Positions 6,921-15,261 of a DNA stretch of 56,850 bases are shown in pieces; the stretch's first letter is position 1, and each line of letters begins with the position of its first letter. The position numbers were made by a program, and so were the translations under genes. Under the pieces are notes generated by a model. That model did not search any database. It worked only from the letters and a program-made list of their open reading frames with translations, and was not told the origin of the DNA. Origin of the DNA: a virus; IMG/VR virus record IMGVR_UViG_3300046171_000223, positions 1-56,850 of that record. One strand, given 5' to 3'.

Positions 6921-7128
6921 TGGGGAAGCAGAAAAGCTAAACCCTGTTCGTGATGAATTCACTGGCATCGTCTTTCAGACCATCTATTGGAAACGCAAAG
7001 ACTTACACCTTCACTACCTACTGAGATTACCCGATGATTCATATCGTCAAGCACCTGAAAAACAAAACAGAACTGTTGGTGACCGAAGACTTTCAAGAAG
7101 CAGTCAACGCCAACGTCAACCAGCCTGA
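6859..7128 (+). CDS. Possible small basic protein, start uncertain
   Basis: The open frame has GTG starts only (6859 or 6883) and overlaps the zinc-ribbon gene by up to 62 bp and the ORF at 7034 by 95 bp. The middle part (GKRKARELLANGEAEKLNP to YWKRKDLHLHYLLRLPDD) looks like real protein. The last 25 residues are Arg/Gln-rich and look like a shadow. The upstream gene, this frame and the next ORF are each related by +1, so one or two inserted bases could have split a longer protein. Nothing more can be said. Confidence 0.35.
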   Translation: MQRKPDILVIGKRKARELLANGEAEKLNPVRDEFTGIVFQTIYWKRKDLHLHYLLRLPDDSYRQAPEKQNRTVGDRRLSRSSQRQRQPA

Positions 7129-7207
7129 TACTTGGGTTGATACTATCGATGCAGACATAGAAGACATAGAAAAATATCCTGACTACCCTGATGTATTAAC
7201 CTTTTAA
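7034..7207 (+). CDS. Small acidic unknown protein
   Basis: 57 residues starting at ATG 7034, with a weak ribosome binding site. The C-terminal half is very acidic (DTIDADIEDIEKYPDYPD). It may be a free gene translated by coupling or the continuation of the frame that starts at 6859, if a base has been inserted near 7030. Confidence 0.4.
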   Translation: MIHIVKHLKNKTELLVTEDFQEAVNANVNQPDTWVDTIDADIEDIEKYPDYPDVLTF

Positions 7208-7219
7208 AGAGTCTAACAA

Positions 7220-7453
7220 ATGAATCGCATGTTTATGATTAGCAGACCTCGCAATCTTCCAGATGTACCTCGTGAGATCGTAGAAGCAGCCACTGCTAAC
7301 TATCTAAAAAAGGGAGGAGTGATCAAGAAGCTACCCCCTTCTCCTGCATTTGAAGTCAACTGGAAGACCATTCAGGCTGGAGCATTTTCAAGCCTAGACG
7401 CATTCGACAATGTACCTCTGTCAGAACTGGGAGATGATTCTTATGGAGTTTAG
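7220..7453 (+). CDS. Small unknown protein
   Basis: 77 residues from ATG 7220 behind TAAAGAGTCTAACAA. It is soluble, with a basic KKGGVIKKLPPSP segment. No family is recognised. It overlaps the next gene by 11 bp. Confidence 0.55.
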   Translation: MNRMFMISRPRNLPDVPREIVEAATANYLKKGGVIKKLPPSPAFEVNWKTIQAGAFSSLDAFDNVPLSELGDDSYGV

Positions 7454-7784
7454 ATTCATGATGACAGTCCGCAAACAGATCGAATGCCATAAGCATGTAA
7501 AGATTAAGATTGCTCATCGGGATGTTATCAGTCGTTTGAACCTAAACGAAACCGATGCAAAGAATTGGAAAGATTTTGTTCCTGACTATCTTGAACAGTT
7601 TAAAGAACCTTTCGATCCTGAAGCAGAGTTAGCTAAGTATCGGAATGAAATTGAGAATATGTCCTTGATTGAGATGGTAGAAGCTCATCCAAGCAAAACA
7701 TCGCTGATGCATTTTGAACACAACACCCCTTCATCCGATTGGGATATCAGGGAACTGGATGCTGGTCGCTTGTCGCATAGCTAA
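7443..7784 (+). CDS. Unknown protein before the RNR gene
   Basis: 113 residues from ATG 7443, which has GGGAGATGATTCTT upstream. An earlier in-frame start at 7410 would overlap the preceding gene more. It is a charged helical protein (DAKNWKDFVPDYLEQF, PEAELAKYRNEIENM). No family is recognised. It lies directly before the RNR promoter. Confidence 0.6.
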   Translation: MEFRFMMTVRKQIECHKHVKIKIAHRDVISRLNLNETDAKNWKDFVPDYLEQFKEPFDPEAELAKYRNEIENMSLIEMVEAHPSKTSLMHFEHNTPSSDWDIRELDAGRLSHS

Positions 7785-7786
7785 TC

Positions 7787-7815
7787 TTGAGAGTATCGGG
7801 AGTCTGTGGTATACT
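7787..7815 (+). promoter_or_regulatory. Promoter for the ribonucleotide reductase gene
   Basis: TTGAGA (7787-7792), a 17-bp spacer and TATACT (7810-7815), about 50 bp upstream of ATG 7866. Unlike the other early promoters its spacer (GTATCGGGAGTC...) lacks the CTCACGAGATC element, so it may escape the repressor. Confidence 0.65.
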
Positions 7816-7865
7816 ACAAGGTTCCCTTTCACCCTGTTTTCTTAGACCCTCTGAGCTAAAATGCT

Positions 7866-9782
7866 ATGCAATTCCCCAATGAATTATCTGAAAACATCTT
7901 TGTCCGTACCTACGCCAGATTCCTCCCAGATGAAATGCGAAGAGAAACCTACCCTGAAATGGTGGATAGGGTAGTTAGCTTTTACAAAGAAAGCTTCCCT
8001 GCTCTGTCTGAGCACGATGAAGGGATGATCCGTAAGTACATGTTGAATTTTGATGTCATGCCATCAATGCGACTAGCTTGGACTGCAGGGCCACCTGCTC
8101 GACAGTGTTCCATTGGAACCTATAACTGTTCAGCGATTGCAATTGAAAACATTCACTCCTTTGCAGAAGTGCTGTATCTCCTCCTTCATGGCACAGGTGT
8201 CGGATTTAATGCCCAGAAGAACGTAGTCTCCAAGCTACCTGTCATTGGTAAACCCCAGAATGTTCCTTCAAAAACAGTAGTCTTTGAAGACTCTAAAGAA
8301 GGTTGGGCTAGAGGTTTGTTAGAGTATCTAACGTATCTCTGGGATGGGTATGATGTTGAATACGATGTCAGTAAAATCAGACCGGAAGGCGCACCTCTGA
8401 AAACATTTGGAGGTAGAGCCAGTGGCCCACAACCTTTGATTGACACTCTAGTTTTCTGTAAGAAAATCATTCAAGGTGCAGCAGGAACACAATTAAGACC
8501 TATCGAAGTTCACGATATCATTTGTAAAATCGCTCAAAGTGTTGTGGTTGGTGGAGTTAGACGATCTGCTTTAATTTCCCTGTCAGATCTTGACGATAAA
8601 GAAATGGCTGTTGCCAAGGCTGGAGAGTTCTGGAACCACAATCCGCAACGTTCTTTAGCGAACAATTCAGTAGCTTACAACGGTAGACCGTCTGAGTCTC
8701 AGTTTTGGCAGGAGTGGGTCAATCTGGTAGCATCAGGCTCTGGAGAACGAGGCATCTTCAATCGGGAAGCAGCACTCAAAACTAGTCCTGCTCGTAGACA
8801 ATTTTCCGAGTACGACAAAGAGACTCTCTCTACGAATCCTTGTGCAGAGATCCTCCTCAAAGCATCAGGAGAGTTCTGTAACCTAACCAGTGTAGTAGTT
8901 AGACCCTCTGATGAGAAATGGGATCTAGCTTCCAAAGTCAGGGTCGCTACGATTATGGGTACGATCCAATCCAGCTTGGATAACTTTGGCTTTTTGGAAA
9001 AGCTCAATCCTGCGTGGCGAGAGAACTGTGATGAGGAGAGGTTGCTTGGATGTTCACTTTCAGGAGTAATGGATCACCCCACTCTCAGCAAAGATAAGCA
9101 GTTACTTAGAGACTTAAAAGAAGTAGCTATTCAAACCAACTGGGAGTACGCCAAGAAAATGGGAATTCGTCAAGCTGCAGCAATCACTACCGTAAAACCG
9201 GAAGGGACTGCTTCTACCTTGAATAATTCCTCATCAGGTTTTCACGCCAGATATGCCCCCTACTACATCCGCCACGTTCGCATCAACGCAACAGACCCTC
9301 TATACAAGATGATGCGAGATCAGGGTGTGCCGTTTCATCCTGAAGTAGGTCAGGAAAATCTAGAACCTGACCAAGTAAAAACTTGGGTGGCTGCTTTCCC
9401 TGTCAAATCACCAGATGGTGCAGTGACGATTGATCAGCTATCAGCTATCGACCAGTTAGAGATCTGGAAGACTCTTAAAGAGAGTTGGGCCGAGCATTCT
9501 GTTTCTGCGACCATCAACGTAGGACAGACAGAATGGGCTGAAGTAGGTCAGTGGGTCTGGGACAACTTTGACTTAATTACAGGTTTGTCCTTCCTCCCTC
9601 GGACAGATCATGTCTATAAACTGGCTCCGTTTGTTCCAGTGTCTAAAGAAGACTACGAAGAAGCGAAGGCTAAGTTTCCTACCCTTGATTACTCCCTCCT
9701 GTCTCGCTACGAATATGAAGATCACAACAACGGCACTCAGCAGGAGTGGGCTTGTGCTGGCAACAACTGTGAGTTGATCTAA
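7866..9782 (+). CDS. Class II (B12-dependent) ribonucleoside-triphosphate reductase
   Basis: 638 residues. It reduces ribonucleotides to deoxyribonucleotides with adenosylcobalamin, supplying the phage with dNTPs. The order of motifs fits the monomeric class II type: N-terminal redox Cys in RQCSIGTYNCS; HGTGVGFN; ERGIFNRE; the thiyl Cys in NPCAEILL and the second redox Cys in EFCNLTSVV; VKPEGTASTLNNSSSGFH; and a C-terminal CAGNNC pair (CX4C) like that of the Lactobacillus enzyme. It is shorter than that enzyme (about 740 residues), as in many marine phages. Its use implies a host that makes or imports B12. No strong ribosome binding site is seen. It works with ThyX and MazG in the late arm. 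Confidence 0.93.
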   Translation: MQFPNELSENIFVRTYARFLPDEMRRETYPEMVDRVVSFYKESFPALSEHDEGMIRKYMLNFDVMPSMRLAWTAGPPARQCSIGTYNCSAIAIENIHSFAEVLYLLLHGTGVGFNAQKNVVSKLPVIGKPQNVPSKTVVFEDSKEGWARGLLEYLTYLWDGYDVEYDVSKIRPEGAPLKTFGGRASGPQPLIDTLVFCKKIIQGAAGTQLRPIEVHDIICKIAQSVVVGGVRRSALISLSDLDDKEMAVAKAGEFWNHNPQRSLANNSVAYNGRPSESQFWQEWVNLVASGSGERGIFNREAALKTSPARRQFSEYDKETLSTNPCAEILLKASGEFCNLTSVVVRPSDEKWDLASKVRVATIMGTIQSSLDNFGFLEKLNPAWRENCDEERLLGCSLSGVMDHPTLSKDKQLLRDLKEVAIQTNWEYAKKMGIRQAAAITTVKPEGTASTLNNSSSGFHARYAPYYIRHVRINATDPLYKMMRDQGVPFHPEVGQENLEPDQVKTWVAAFPVKSPDGAVTIDQLSAIDQLEIWKTLKESWAEHSVSATINVGQTEWAEVGQWVWDNFDLITGLSFLPRTDHVYKLAPFVPVSKEDYEEAKAKFPTLDYSLLSRYEYEDHNNGTQQEWACAGNNCELI

Positions 9783-9787
9783 AATCC

Positions 9788-9816
9788 TTGACATACCCGA
9801 CATCTTACAAGATACT
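9788..9816 (+). promoter_or_regulatory. Possible rightward promoter facing the integrase
   Basis: TTGACA (9788-9793), 17-bp spacer, GATACT (9811-9816). Transcription would run against the integrase gene. CCGACATC (9797-9804) and GATGTCGG (9833-9840) form an inverted repeat across the -10 region, as in other early promoters here. It could make a small or antisense RNA. Confidence 0.5.
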
Positions 9817-9885
9817 ATCATTATCAACAGTCGATGTCGGCAAATCAAGAAAAGGCGAGTCCCTCTTGATCAGATCGTGAGTGAA

Positions 9886-9904
9886 GTGCAAGCATTGCTT
9901 GCAC
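9886..9904. promoter_or_regulatory. Strong hairpin or operator palindrome
   Basis: GTGCAAGC-ATT-GCTTGCAC, a perfect 8-bp stem with 3-base loop, in the gap between the RNR and integrase genes. It could be a protein-binding site or part of a small RNA. Confidence 0.5.
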
Positions 9905-9933
9905 AATCTCTGCTGGAAAGCTGGCCCTCCGAG

Positions 9934-9968
9934 ACTCGGGAGATGTTTGTTTATTTCTGCTCCCGAGT
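9934..9968 (-). terminator. Hairpin just after the integrase gene
   Basis: ACTCGGGAG (9934-9942) pairs perfectly with CTCCCGAGT (9960-9968) around a 17-base loop, starting 9 bases past the integrase stop on the minus strand. There is no U-tract, so it may be a weak or Rho-assisted terminator, or an RNA end-protecting hairpin. Confidence 0.45.
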
Positions 9969-9976
9969 TCCCTCCC

Positions 9977-11110
9977 CTATCTTTGCAGTGTCTCCAATGC
10001 TTTGCTGCTTGCTCCCTTTTTGTTAAGGTAGCCCATCGTAGTTTCGATGTTGCAGTGACGAGCAATCTGTTGTACGTCTGAAACAGGCACTCCAGCTTCC
10101 AGCATATGCGTAATTGCACTGGCCCGAAAACCATGCAAAGTTTTAGCAGCATCTTGCAACCCGACTTCTTTTAACACTTTATAGATAGTCTTGTTCAGCG
10201 AGTTCGGAGTAGCAGTCGCTGGAGTCCCATCTCCTTTGTCGAGAAAGTATTTCTCATCCGCCTTTCTGTTATTTAGATCCTCTAAGAGAAACTCTCGGAT
10301 CTTACCAACAATTGGTAGTTTTGCTTCTTTGTCTTTTTTTGGTTTCCAATCCAGTTCAGGAACAGCAGCAATCGTGATACTCATCTCCGACAAATCAATA
10401 TGTCGTAAAGGCAGTGACCACACTTCCCCTGCTCGGAGTCCGAAATAGCGTAACATCATCAAGGCTCTGTAGTTATTCATTGGACGATTCGGTGACCATC
10501 GTTGAACCCAAGCATCTCCTGAAGTGTCCTTTTGACTCTCTAAGTATTGCTCAAGTCTGTCGAGATCTGCTTCACTATAGGTTCTGACATTTTTGATGGC
10601 AGCATTTGGCTTTTCCAACTGTGGTGCTTTTGCAAGTAAACCTTCAGCAACCGCATAGTTGAGCATCATCTGGACAGGTTTAATATATGACCGAATTGTG
10701 TTTGCAGAACGTCCTGATTCTTTTAACTCTTTAATCATCAGACGAGTACTGACGTTTGTGATTTCTCCGATTTGTTTGTCTGAATTTTGTTTTTCAAAAA
10801 AAGCTAACCCCATTTCGTAGATCTTGATCGTCTTTGGATTCACCGACAAGTTAGCTAACCAATGTTCTTTGTACTCTTTAACGGTTGGGGTCTTTTGTCT
10901 ACTCGGTTGTCTTGGGGTTTTTAGACCGTCAAACTGTCGCAGCATTGCTTCGACAATTTTCTTATGTAGATAGTCTTCAGGATCTTTAGCGTTCTCCACT
11001 TCTTTGACGTTACAAAGAACCGTCATTCTCTCTTTGTTTTGAGTGGAGAACCGCAAGTAGTATTGTGGCTCAGATCCTTTATGCCACTTTTTGATTACGG
11101 TTCTCTTCAT
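9977..11110 (-). CDS. int: Tyrosine recombinase (integrase)
   Basis: 377 residues. The N-terminal 150 form SAM-like arm and core-binding domains (VKEYKEHWLANLSVNPKTIKIYE; RLMIKELKESGRSANTIRSYI). The catalytic domain has the Arg in YFGLRAGEVWSL, HGFRAS (H-x-x-R), the second His in ARHCNIETT and the nucleophile Tyr in MGYLNKKG. All five expected residues are visible, so it should be active for site-specific integration and make this phage temperate. It lies 7 bp downstream of the regulator gene, same strand, probably one transcript. The likely attP is nearly 9 kb away at 20.0 kb, which is unusual. Confidence 0.93.
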   Translation of the reverse strand: MKRTVIKKWHKGSEPQYYLRFSTQNKERMTVLCNVKEVENAKDPEDYLHKKIVEAMLRQFDGLKTPRQPSRQKTPTVKEYKEHWLANLSVNPKTIKIYEMGLAFFEKQNSDKQIGEITNVSTRLMIKELKESGRSANTIRSYIKPVQMMLNYAVAEGLLAKAPQLEKPNAAIKNVRTYSEADLDRLEQYLESQKDTSGDAWVQRWSPNRPMNNYRALMMLRYFGLRAGEVWSLPLRHIDLSEMSITIAAVPELDWKPKKDKEAKLPIVGKIREFLLEDLNNRKADEKYFLDKGDGTPATATPNSLNKTIYKVLKEVGLQDAAKTLHGFRASAITHMLEAGVPVSDVQQIARHCNIETTMGYLNKKGASSKALETLQR

Positions 11111-11117
11111 AAATCCT

Positions 11118-11531
11118 TTAGCGTTTAGCGATTGGTGCGAGTGCCGCTTTCAGCAAATCTGATTCACCCTCTTCATTATCCATTCGTTTAATAATATCTC
11201 TCAACATTAGATTATTTCTCGCTACGATTTCCCGAATCATACGGACATCTTCAGAGATCATTTCCGTATTTACGGATTGGGCAGATCGCTTAACGATAGT
11301 TGTATGTCGAGCATCATCGGTTGCTTGACGTATTTTAACGGCAAGATCGTCAGGTAGTCCCAGTAGCTCAACAGCATCAAAGTAGGTATCGTCAGGGTAC
11401 TGATACCCACACTCTAACCTACTGATTTTCTTGATGTCCATCCCTGTTCTTTCCATAAACTGGAGTTGAGTCATCCTCAAATCTTTCTTTCTCACTGATT
11501 TGATTAGGTTTCCCAGTTCTATGTTATCCAT
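11118..11531 (-). CDS. XRE-type helix-turn-helix regulator, candidate lysogeny repressor
   Basis: 137 residues with AAAGGACGC before ATG. Residues about 4-60 form a Cro/CI-type helix-turn-helix (LIKSVRKKDLRMTQLQFMERT, then DIKKISRLECGYQYP). The rest is a charged helical region, perhaps for oligomerisation. It is divergent from the replication operon and shares the intergenic region that carries paired CTCGTGAG/CTCAC elements at 11574-11589. It is therefore the best candidate for the protein that binds the CTCACGAGATC-like elements in the early promoters. That link is inference. Confidence 0.75.
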   Translation of the reverse strand: MDNIELGNLIKSVRKKDLRMTQLQFMERTGMDIKKISRLECGYQYPDDTYFDAVELLGLPDDLAVKIRQATDDARHTTIVKRSAQSVNTEMISEDVRMIREIVARNNLMLRDIIKRMDNEEGESDLLKAALAPIAKR

Positions 11532-11568
11532 GCGTCCTTTGTTTTTAGAATTAATATGAAAAAAATGC

Positions 11569-11597
11569 TTGACTCTCGTGAGTGCTCACTTTAATCT
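11569..11597 (+). promoter_or_regulatory. Promoter of the replication operon with repressor-like sites
   Basis: TTGACT (11569-11574), 17-bp spacer, TAATCT (11592-11597). The spacer holds CTCGTGAG and GCTCAC, forming an inverted version of the shared operator element. The leader that follows has GGATC/GATCC and TTGAGA/TCTCAA stems before the ribosome binding site TTCGGAG at 11700. The leftward regulator promoter must lie in the same 100 bp, which allows mutual control. Confidence 0.7.
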
Positions 11598-11710
11598 CAT
11601 ACTTCATCGGGATCAACAACGATCCTGACTTGAGATAAGTGTCATATTTGTCTCAATATAAGTCAAGGAAAACTTTGACATTATTTAAAAAACTTTATTT
11701 TCGGAGTGTC

Positions 11711-13030
11711 ATGAAATTCAAAGGGAAACTGATAGGGGGTAGGCACAAACCCTATCCCTATCAGCGTAAGATCATCCGTCAGATGGCGAGAATGCCAGTG
11801 GCAATTCTCGGTGCAGAGATGGGAACTGGAAAGACTCTTATGTCTTTGATGTCAATGGAAGCCAGTGGTATCCAGAGACTTCTCGTGCTCTGTCCAGCAA
11901 TTGCAGTTAGAAACTGGTACAGGGAAGCCAAGCTTTGTGGATTTACAGGTGAAATCAGAGTGATGTCTTATGACATGGCAAGAGTTCCTAAACGGTCTAA
12001 AGAACTAAAAGCTTGGGGGTTTGATGGGATCATTCTTGATGAGGCACACTATTTAAAGAATTCTCAGGCTAAACGTACTCGTGCTGTTTACGGTGTAGCC
12101 TGTGATGGCAAAAGAGGTTTAGTCGAAGGGTGTGACAGGATATATGCACTGAGTGGCACGATAGCACCGAATAACGTGACCGAGTTGTATCCTCACTTAC
12201 GGTTTATGACTCCGACAAGGATCAAGTCTACCTTTTGGGGTTTTCGTACTCGCTACTGCTCTCTTAGAGAAACTCGCTACGGTGTCGAAATAACAGGCGC
12301 AAGGAATGTAGCCGAGTTGAAAGAGATCATGCGAGACATCTACATCCCACTACGACAGAAGGATGTCCTACCTGATCTACCTCCGCTAGTGATTAATGAT
12401 CGTGAGGTTGATCCAATCGACGCAAAAGAAGCGTTGCTGGAAATCAAGGAGTTGGAGAAACTGCCAGAGATCCAAGCAATGGTTGAGCATTTGGAAAATG
12501 CCGCAAGACCATCACCGTTGAATATGGGCGAGCATGTTGCTACACTCAGACGGTTGATTGGATCAGCCAAAGTCGGTGCAGCTTGCGAATATATACTCGA
12601 CATAGTCGAGAACTCACCAGAAAAGCTGATTGTTTTTTGCTACCATAAGCATGTCATGCAAGCTTTACTGGAGATTCTGCAGAAGAAGAAAGTCGATACT
12701 GTACTGGTGGATGGTAGTTGTAGCCAGAAACAACGTGCAGTAGCGATTGAAAGATTCCGTACCAAACCAGAGTGTAAGGTTTTTATCGGACAACTCAATG
12801 CTTGCGGTACGGCAATCACATTGACAGAAGCAAACCAAGTATTGTTTATTGAGCAGGATTGGACTCCAGCTAATAATCTGCAAGCAGCCAAAAGAGCGCA
12901 CAGAATTGGGCAGGATCGTCCGGTCTATGTAAACAACCTAATGTTGCACAATTCAATCGATGAGAGAATCAGTGCAGCTTTGACTGCTAAAACCCTACAC
13001 CTGATGGAGATCGGATTATGTGCAGCATAA
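11711..13030 (+). CDS. SNF2-like DEAD/DEAH helicase
   Basis: 439 residues from ATG 11711, behind TTCGGAGTGTC. An open GTG at 11639 is inside the leader and is rejected. Superfamily 2 motifs in order: Q-like YPYQRKIIRQM, Walker A GAEMGTGKT, CPAIAVRNW (Ia), Walker B LDEAHYLKN, ALSGTIAPNN (III), VFCYHKHVMQALL and LVDGSCSQKQR (IV-V), and QAAKRAHRIGQDRPV (VI). The GxGQ-type motif VI is typical of SNF2. It is likely a DNA translocase used in replication or recombination, and is the first gene of the replication operon. Confidence 0.88.
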   Translation: MKFKGKLIGGRHKPYPYQRKIIRQMARMPVAILGAEMGTGKTLMSLMSMEASGIQRLLVLCPAIAVRNWYREAKLCGFTGEIRVMSYDMARVPKRSKELKAWGFDGIILDEAHYLKNSQAKRTRAVYGVACDGKRGLVEGCDRIYALSGTIAPNNVTELYPHLRFMTPTRIKSTFWGFRTRYCSLRETRYGVEITGARNVAELKEIMRDIYIPLRQKDVLPDLPPLVINDREVDPIDAKEALLEIKELEKLPEIQAMVEHLENAARPSPLNMGEHVATLRRLIGSAKVGAACEYILDIVENSPEKLIVFCYHKHVMQALLEILQKKKVDTVLVDGSCSQKQRAVAIERFRTKPECKVFIGQLNACGTAITLTEANQVLFIEQDWTPANNLQAAKRAHRIGQDRPVYVNNLMLHNSIDERISAALTAKTLHLMEIGLCAA

Positions 13031-13482
13031 CAAGTTTAACTATCGACACCTCAAATTTCTCAACTCAGCAGGTTGATCACTTGATGGCTTGTATTGCGGA
13101 GATTGAGACTGAAGTTCGTTATAAAAGTCTCAAGAATACCGACACCTCACCAAAGCTCACAACGGATCAAGCTCACGATGACATGGTCAGAGCAGTGCTT
13201 GATGCACCGTTACCCTTCTGGGAAGACGAGGATGGTATTGAGAAAATAGAACACAGTGAGCTATTCGCTAAACACGAAGCTTTGGTTGATAAGTTTAAAG
13301 AAGATTGGTTCAAGCAGTTTCGCATAACTGCCCAAGTCATTCGGGAGAAACAAGGTTGTGATCGATTCCAAGAACTCGTTCAAGATCTGAAATCTCTTGC
13401 TAACGGTGTCTCGTATGACGAGATACACAACTATCCAGAACAACAAGAGAAAATGATCTTCAGAATCCTGAGTGAACTATGA
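13018..13482 (+). CDS. Unknown replication-operon protein
   Basis: 154 residues, overlapping the helicase by 13 bp and the DUF2800 gene by 4 bp (ATGA), so it is translated with them. It is soluble, helical and acidic. No motif is recognised. Its position between a helicase and a RecB-like nuclease suggests an accessory role in DNA processing. Confidence 0.7.
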   Translation: MCSITSLTIDTSNFSTQQVDHLMACIAEIETEVRYKSLKNTDTSPKLTTDQAHDDMVRAVLDAPLPFWEDEDGIEKIEHSELFAKHEALVDKFKEDWFKQFRITAQVIREKQGCDRFQELVQDLKSLANGVSYDEIHNYPEQQEKMIFRILSEL

Positions 13483-14642
13483 GAGCACATTCTAGATTTT
13501 CCGCATCAGCCTCTCATCGATGGCTGGAGTGTCCGGGTACAATTAAACTCTGTGAGCAGATTCCCAGAAAGACTAGCTTCTTCTCACAGGAAGGAACAGT
13601 AGCGCACACTCTCGCAGAACAGTGTTTCACTGGTGACATTCTCTTCCCTGAAGAAATGCTTGACCAAGAAATTGACGGTATAAAGATCACTCAGGAGATG
13701 GTCGATGCAGTCAACCTCTTTATCAATACAGTAGATTTATTTGGTGAGGGAAAAACAGAGTACGAAGTCCGACTCTCACTGGATTTGAAAGTTGGTAGAG
13801 ATGCAGGAGACCTGTTCGGAACAGCCGATGTCCTGCATGTCCTCAAGCAAGCAGGTAAGTTGCTGATCACTGTCTGTGACTACAAACATGGCAAGAACGT
13901 AGCTGTCGAAGTAGAGCATAACCCTCAGTTGATTTACTACGGATTAGGTGCAATTTTCCGAGAGATGAAGGCTCAAAAAAAGAAGGATCTCAACAAGTTT
14001 ATTCAGGATAACAATGTTCATGTCCGCCTGATGATCGTGCAACCCAGAGCAGAACACGAAAGTGGGCCAGTGAGAGAGTGGGTTGCTCTACCTGAAGATA
14101 TGATGGCCTATGCCAAGGTATTTGCTGAAGCAATCAATTTTGCACTGAAAAACCCAGATAAATACAATGTGGGAGATCAGTGTCGCTTTTGTGATGGCAA
14201 AGGGATTTGTCCTGAATACAACAAGGATGAACAAGACGAGATTGCTGAAATCAATCCTGAGATTTTATCTAAGTCTCCCAATGAATTGACACCTGAAGAA
14301 TTGGCTGATGCGTTGGATCAGTGCCAACTCTTAGAGGGTGCAATCAAACGGTTCCGTTCCTACGCACTTGCTGTGATGGGAGAAGGAACCGTCCTCCCGA
14401 GTTGGACTCTGGAACCAACTCGCCCGACTCGACGATGGACTGATGAGTCGGCTGTTCGTGAGAAACTTCTGAAGATGGGGGTCACCCCAGATCTTTTCAG
14501 TAGTGAACAACTCCGGTCTCCAGCACAGATTCGTTCTGTCTTGGAGACTGAGCAGTATGATGCGTTGTCTGAATTTATAGAGTCTAAATCTTCTGGACTC
14601 AAACTATCTAAGTCCGACTCGGACGGTTTACACTTATTATAG
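13479..14642 (+). CDS. DUF2800 family, RecB/Cas4-like PD-(D/E)XK exonuclease
   Basis: 387 residues. It opens with SASASHRWLECPGTIKLCEQ and EGTVAHTLAEQCF, the family's N-terminal signature. The nuclease core is seen as DLFGTADVLHV, then LLITVCDYKHGKN (the D ... DYK of PD-(D/E)XK) and the following NPQLIYYGLGA helix. CRFCDGKGICPEY (about residues 246-258), together with the N-terminal Cys, could hold an Fe-S cluster as in Cas4/AddB. It probably resects DNA ends for recombination with the DUF2815 protein, whose gene follows after 11 bp. This gene pair is common in phages. Confidence 0.85.
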   Translation: MRAHSRFSASASHRWLECPGTIKLCEQIPRKTSFFSQEGTVAHTLAEQCFTGDILFPEEMLDQEIDGIKITQEMVDAVNLFINTVDLFGEGKTEYEVRLSLDLKVGRDAGDLFGTADVLHVLKQAGKLLITVCDYKHGKNVAVEVEHNPQLIYYGLGAIFREMKAQKKKDLNKFIQDNNVHVRLMIVQPRAEHESGPVREWVALPEDMMAYAKVFAEAINFALKNPDKYNVGDQCRFCDGKGICPEYNKDEQDEIAEINPEILSKSPNELTPEELADALDQCQLLEGAIKRFRSYALAVMGEGTVLPSWTLEPTRPTRRWTDESAVREKLLKMGVTPDLFSSEQLRSPAQIRSVLETEQYDALSEFIESKSSGLKLSKSDSDGLHLL

Positions 14643-14653
14643 ATAAGGTCGAT

Positions 14654-15250
14654 ATGGCTAAAGCAAATGATACATTCAAACCAGTACTGGTCGCTACTCC
14701 AAAAACAGAGATGATCTTTGTGAAACTCCTGCAGGAAGCTACCTACGAAGGTGACAAGCAGGGCCACTACGAAGCAACAATGCTGATGAATCCTAAAGAT
14801 AATTGGGATGATGTCCGCAATGCAGTAGCCGAAGCTGGTGCAGGATTTAAGGGGAAGTGGCATAACCCGATTCGAAGTGATGCCAAGGATTGGCTTCCTG
14901 ACGGATGGGAGTATATCAAGATTAAGAAGACCATTCAGAAACGTGATGATCGTGGCGAACCGTTGACCAATGTCAATATCGTTGATGGGCAGAAGCGTAA
15001 GCTCACCGACGATGCTGCTGCGGATCAAGTCTTCAATGGTATGCATGGTCGTGCTGCTCTTTACATTATGCCCTATTCTAAGGGAGGTAATGGCGTGACT
15101 GCGAGAATCGATACGATTCAAGCATTGGGTGGCGAACGTCGAGCATCTGGTTTGGGACTTCTAGATGTCGAGGATACTGACATCTCAGAAGACTCAGATC
15201 ATCTAACGGATGATGCACTTGATGAAATCTTCAAGGGCAAAGCCGCATAA
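14654..15250 (+). CDS. DUF2815 family ssDNA-binding protein
   Basis: 198 residues. It is typical of the family found next to DUF2800 and PolA in phages. A beta-rich body (FKPVLVATPKTEMIFVKLLQEA, split here by position: residues 8-29; NPKDNWDDVRNAV) is followed by a very acidic tail (DVEDTDISEDSDHLTDD), as in single-strand-binding proteins, whose acidic tail recruits partners. The proposed role is protection of ssDNA during replication and recombination. Confidence 0.82.
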   Translation: MAKANDTFKPVLVATPKTEMIFVKLLQEATYEGDKQGHYEATMLMNPKDNWDDVRNAVAEAGAGFKGKWHNPIRSDAKDWLPDGWEYIKIKKTIQKRDDRGEPLTNVNIVDGQKRKLTDDAAADQVFNGMHGRAALYIMPYSKGGNGVTARIDTIQALGGERRASGLGLLDVEDTDISEDSDHLTDDALDEIFKGKAA

Positions 15251-15261
15251 CTAGTAACGAT

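Noticed and set aside
9805-10152. Leftward 115-residue open frame overlapping the integrase 3' end
   Set aside because: It lies in another frame of int, which has its complete catalytic C-terminus. The composition (Cys/Leu/Arg rich) is that of a shadow frame.
11639-11710. Helicase start at GTG 11639
   Set aside because: That start lies in the leader. ATG 11711 has the standard TCGGAG site of this phage and starts right before the helicase domain.
14360-15121. Leftward 253-residue open frame across the DUF2800/DUF2815 genes
   Set aside because: It is fully antisense to two well-recognised genes and has a low-complexity Ser/Ile/Arg composition with no ribosome binding site.
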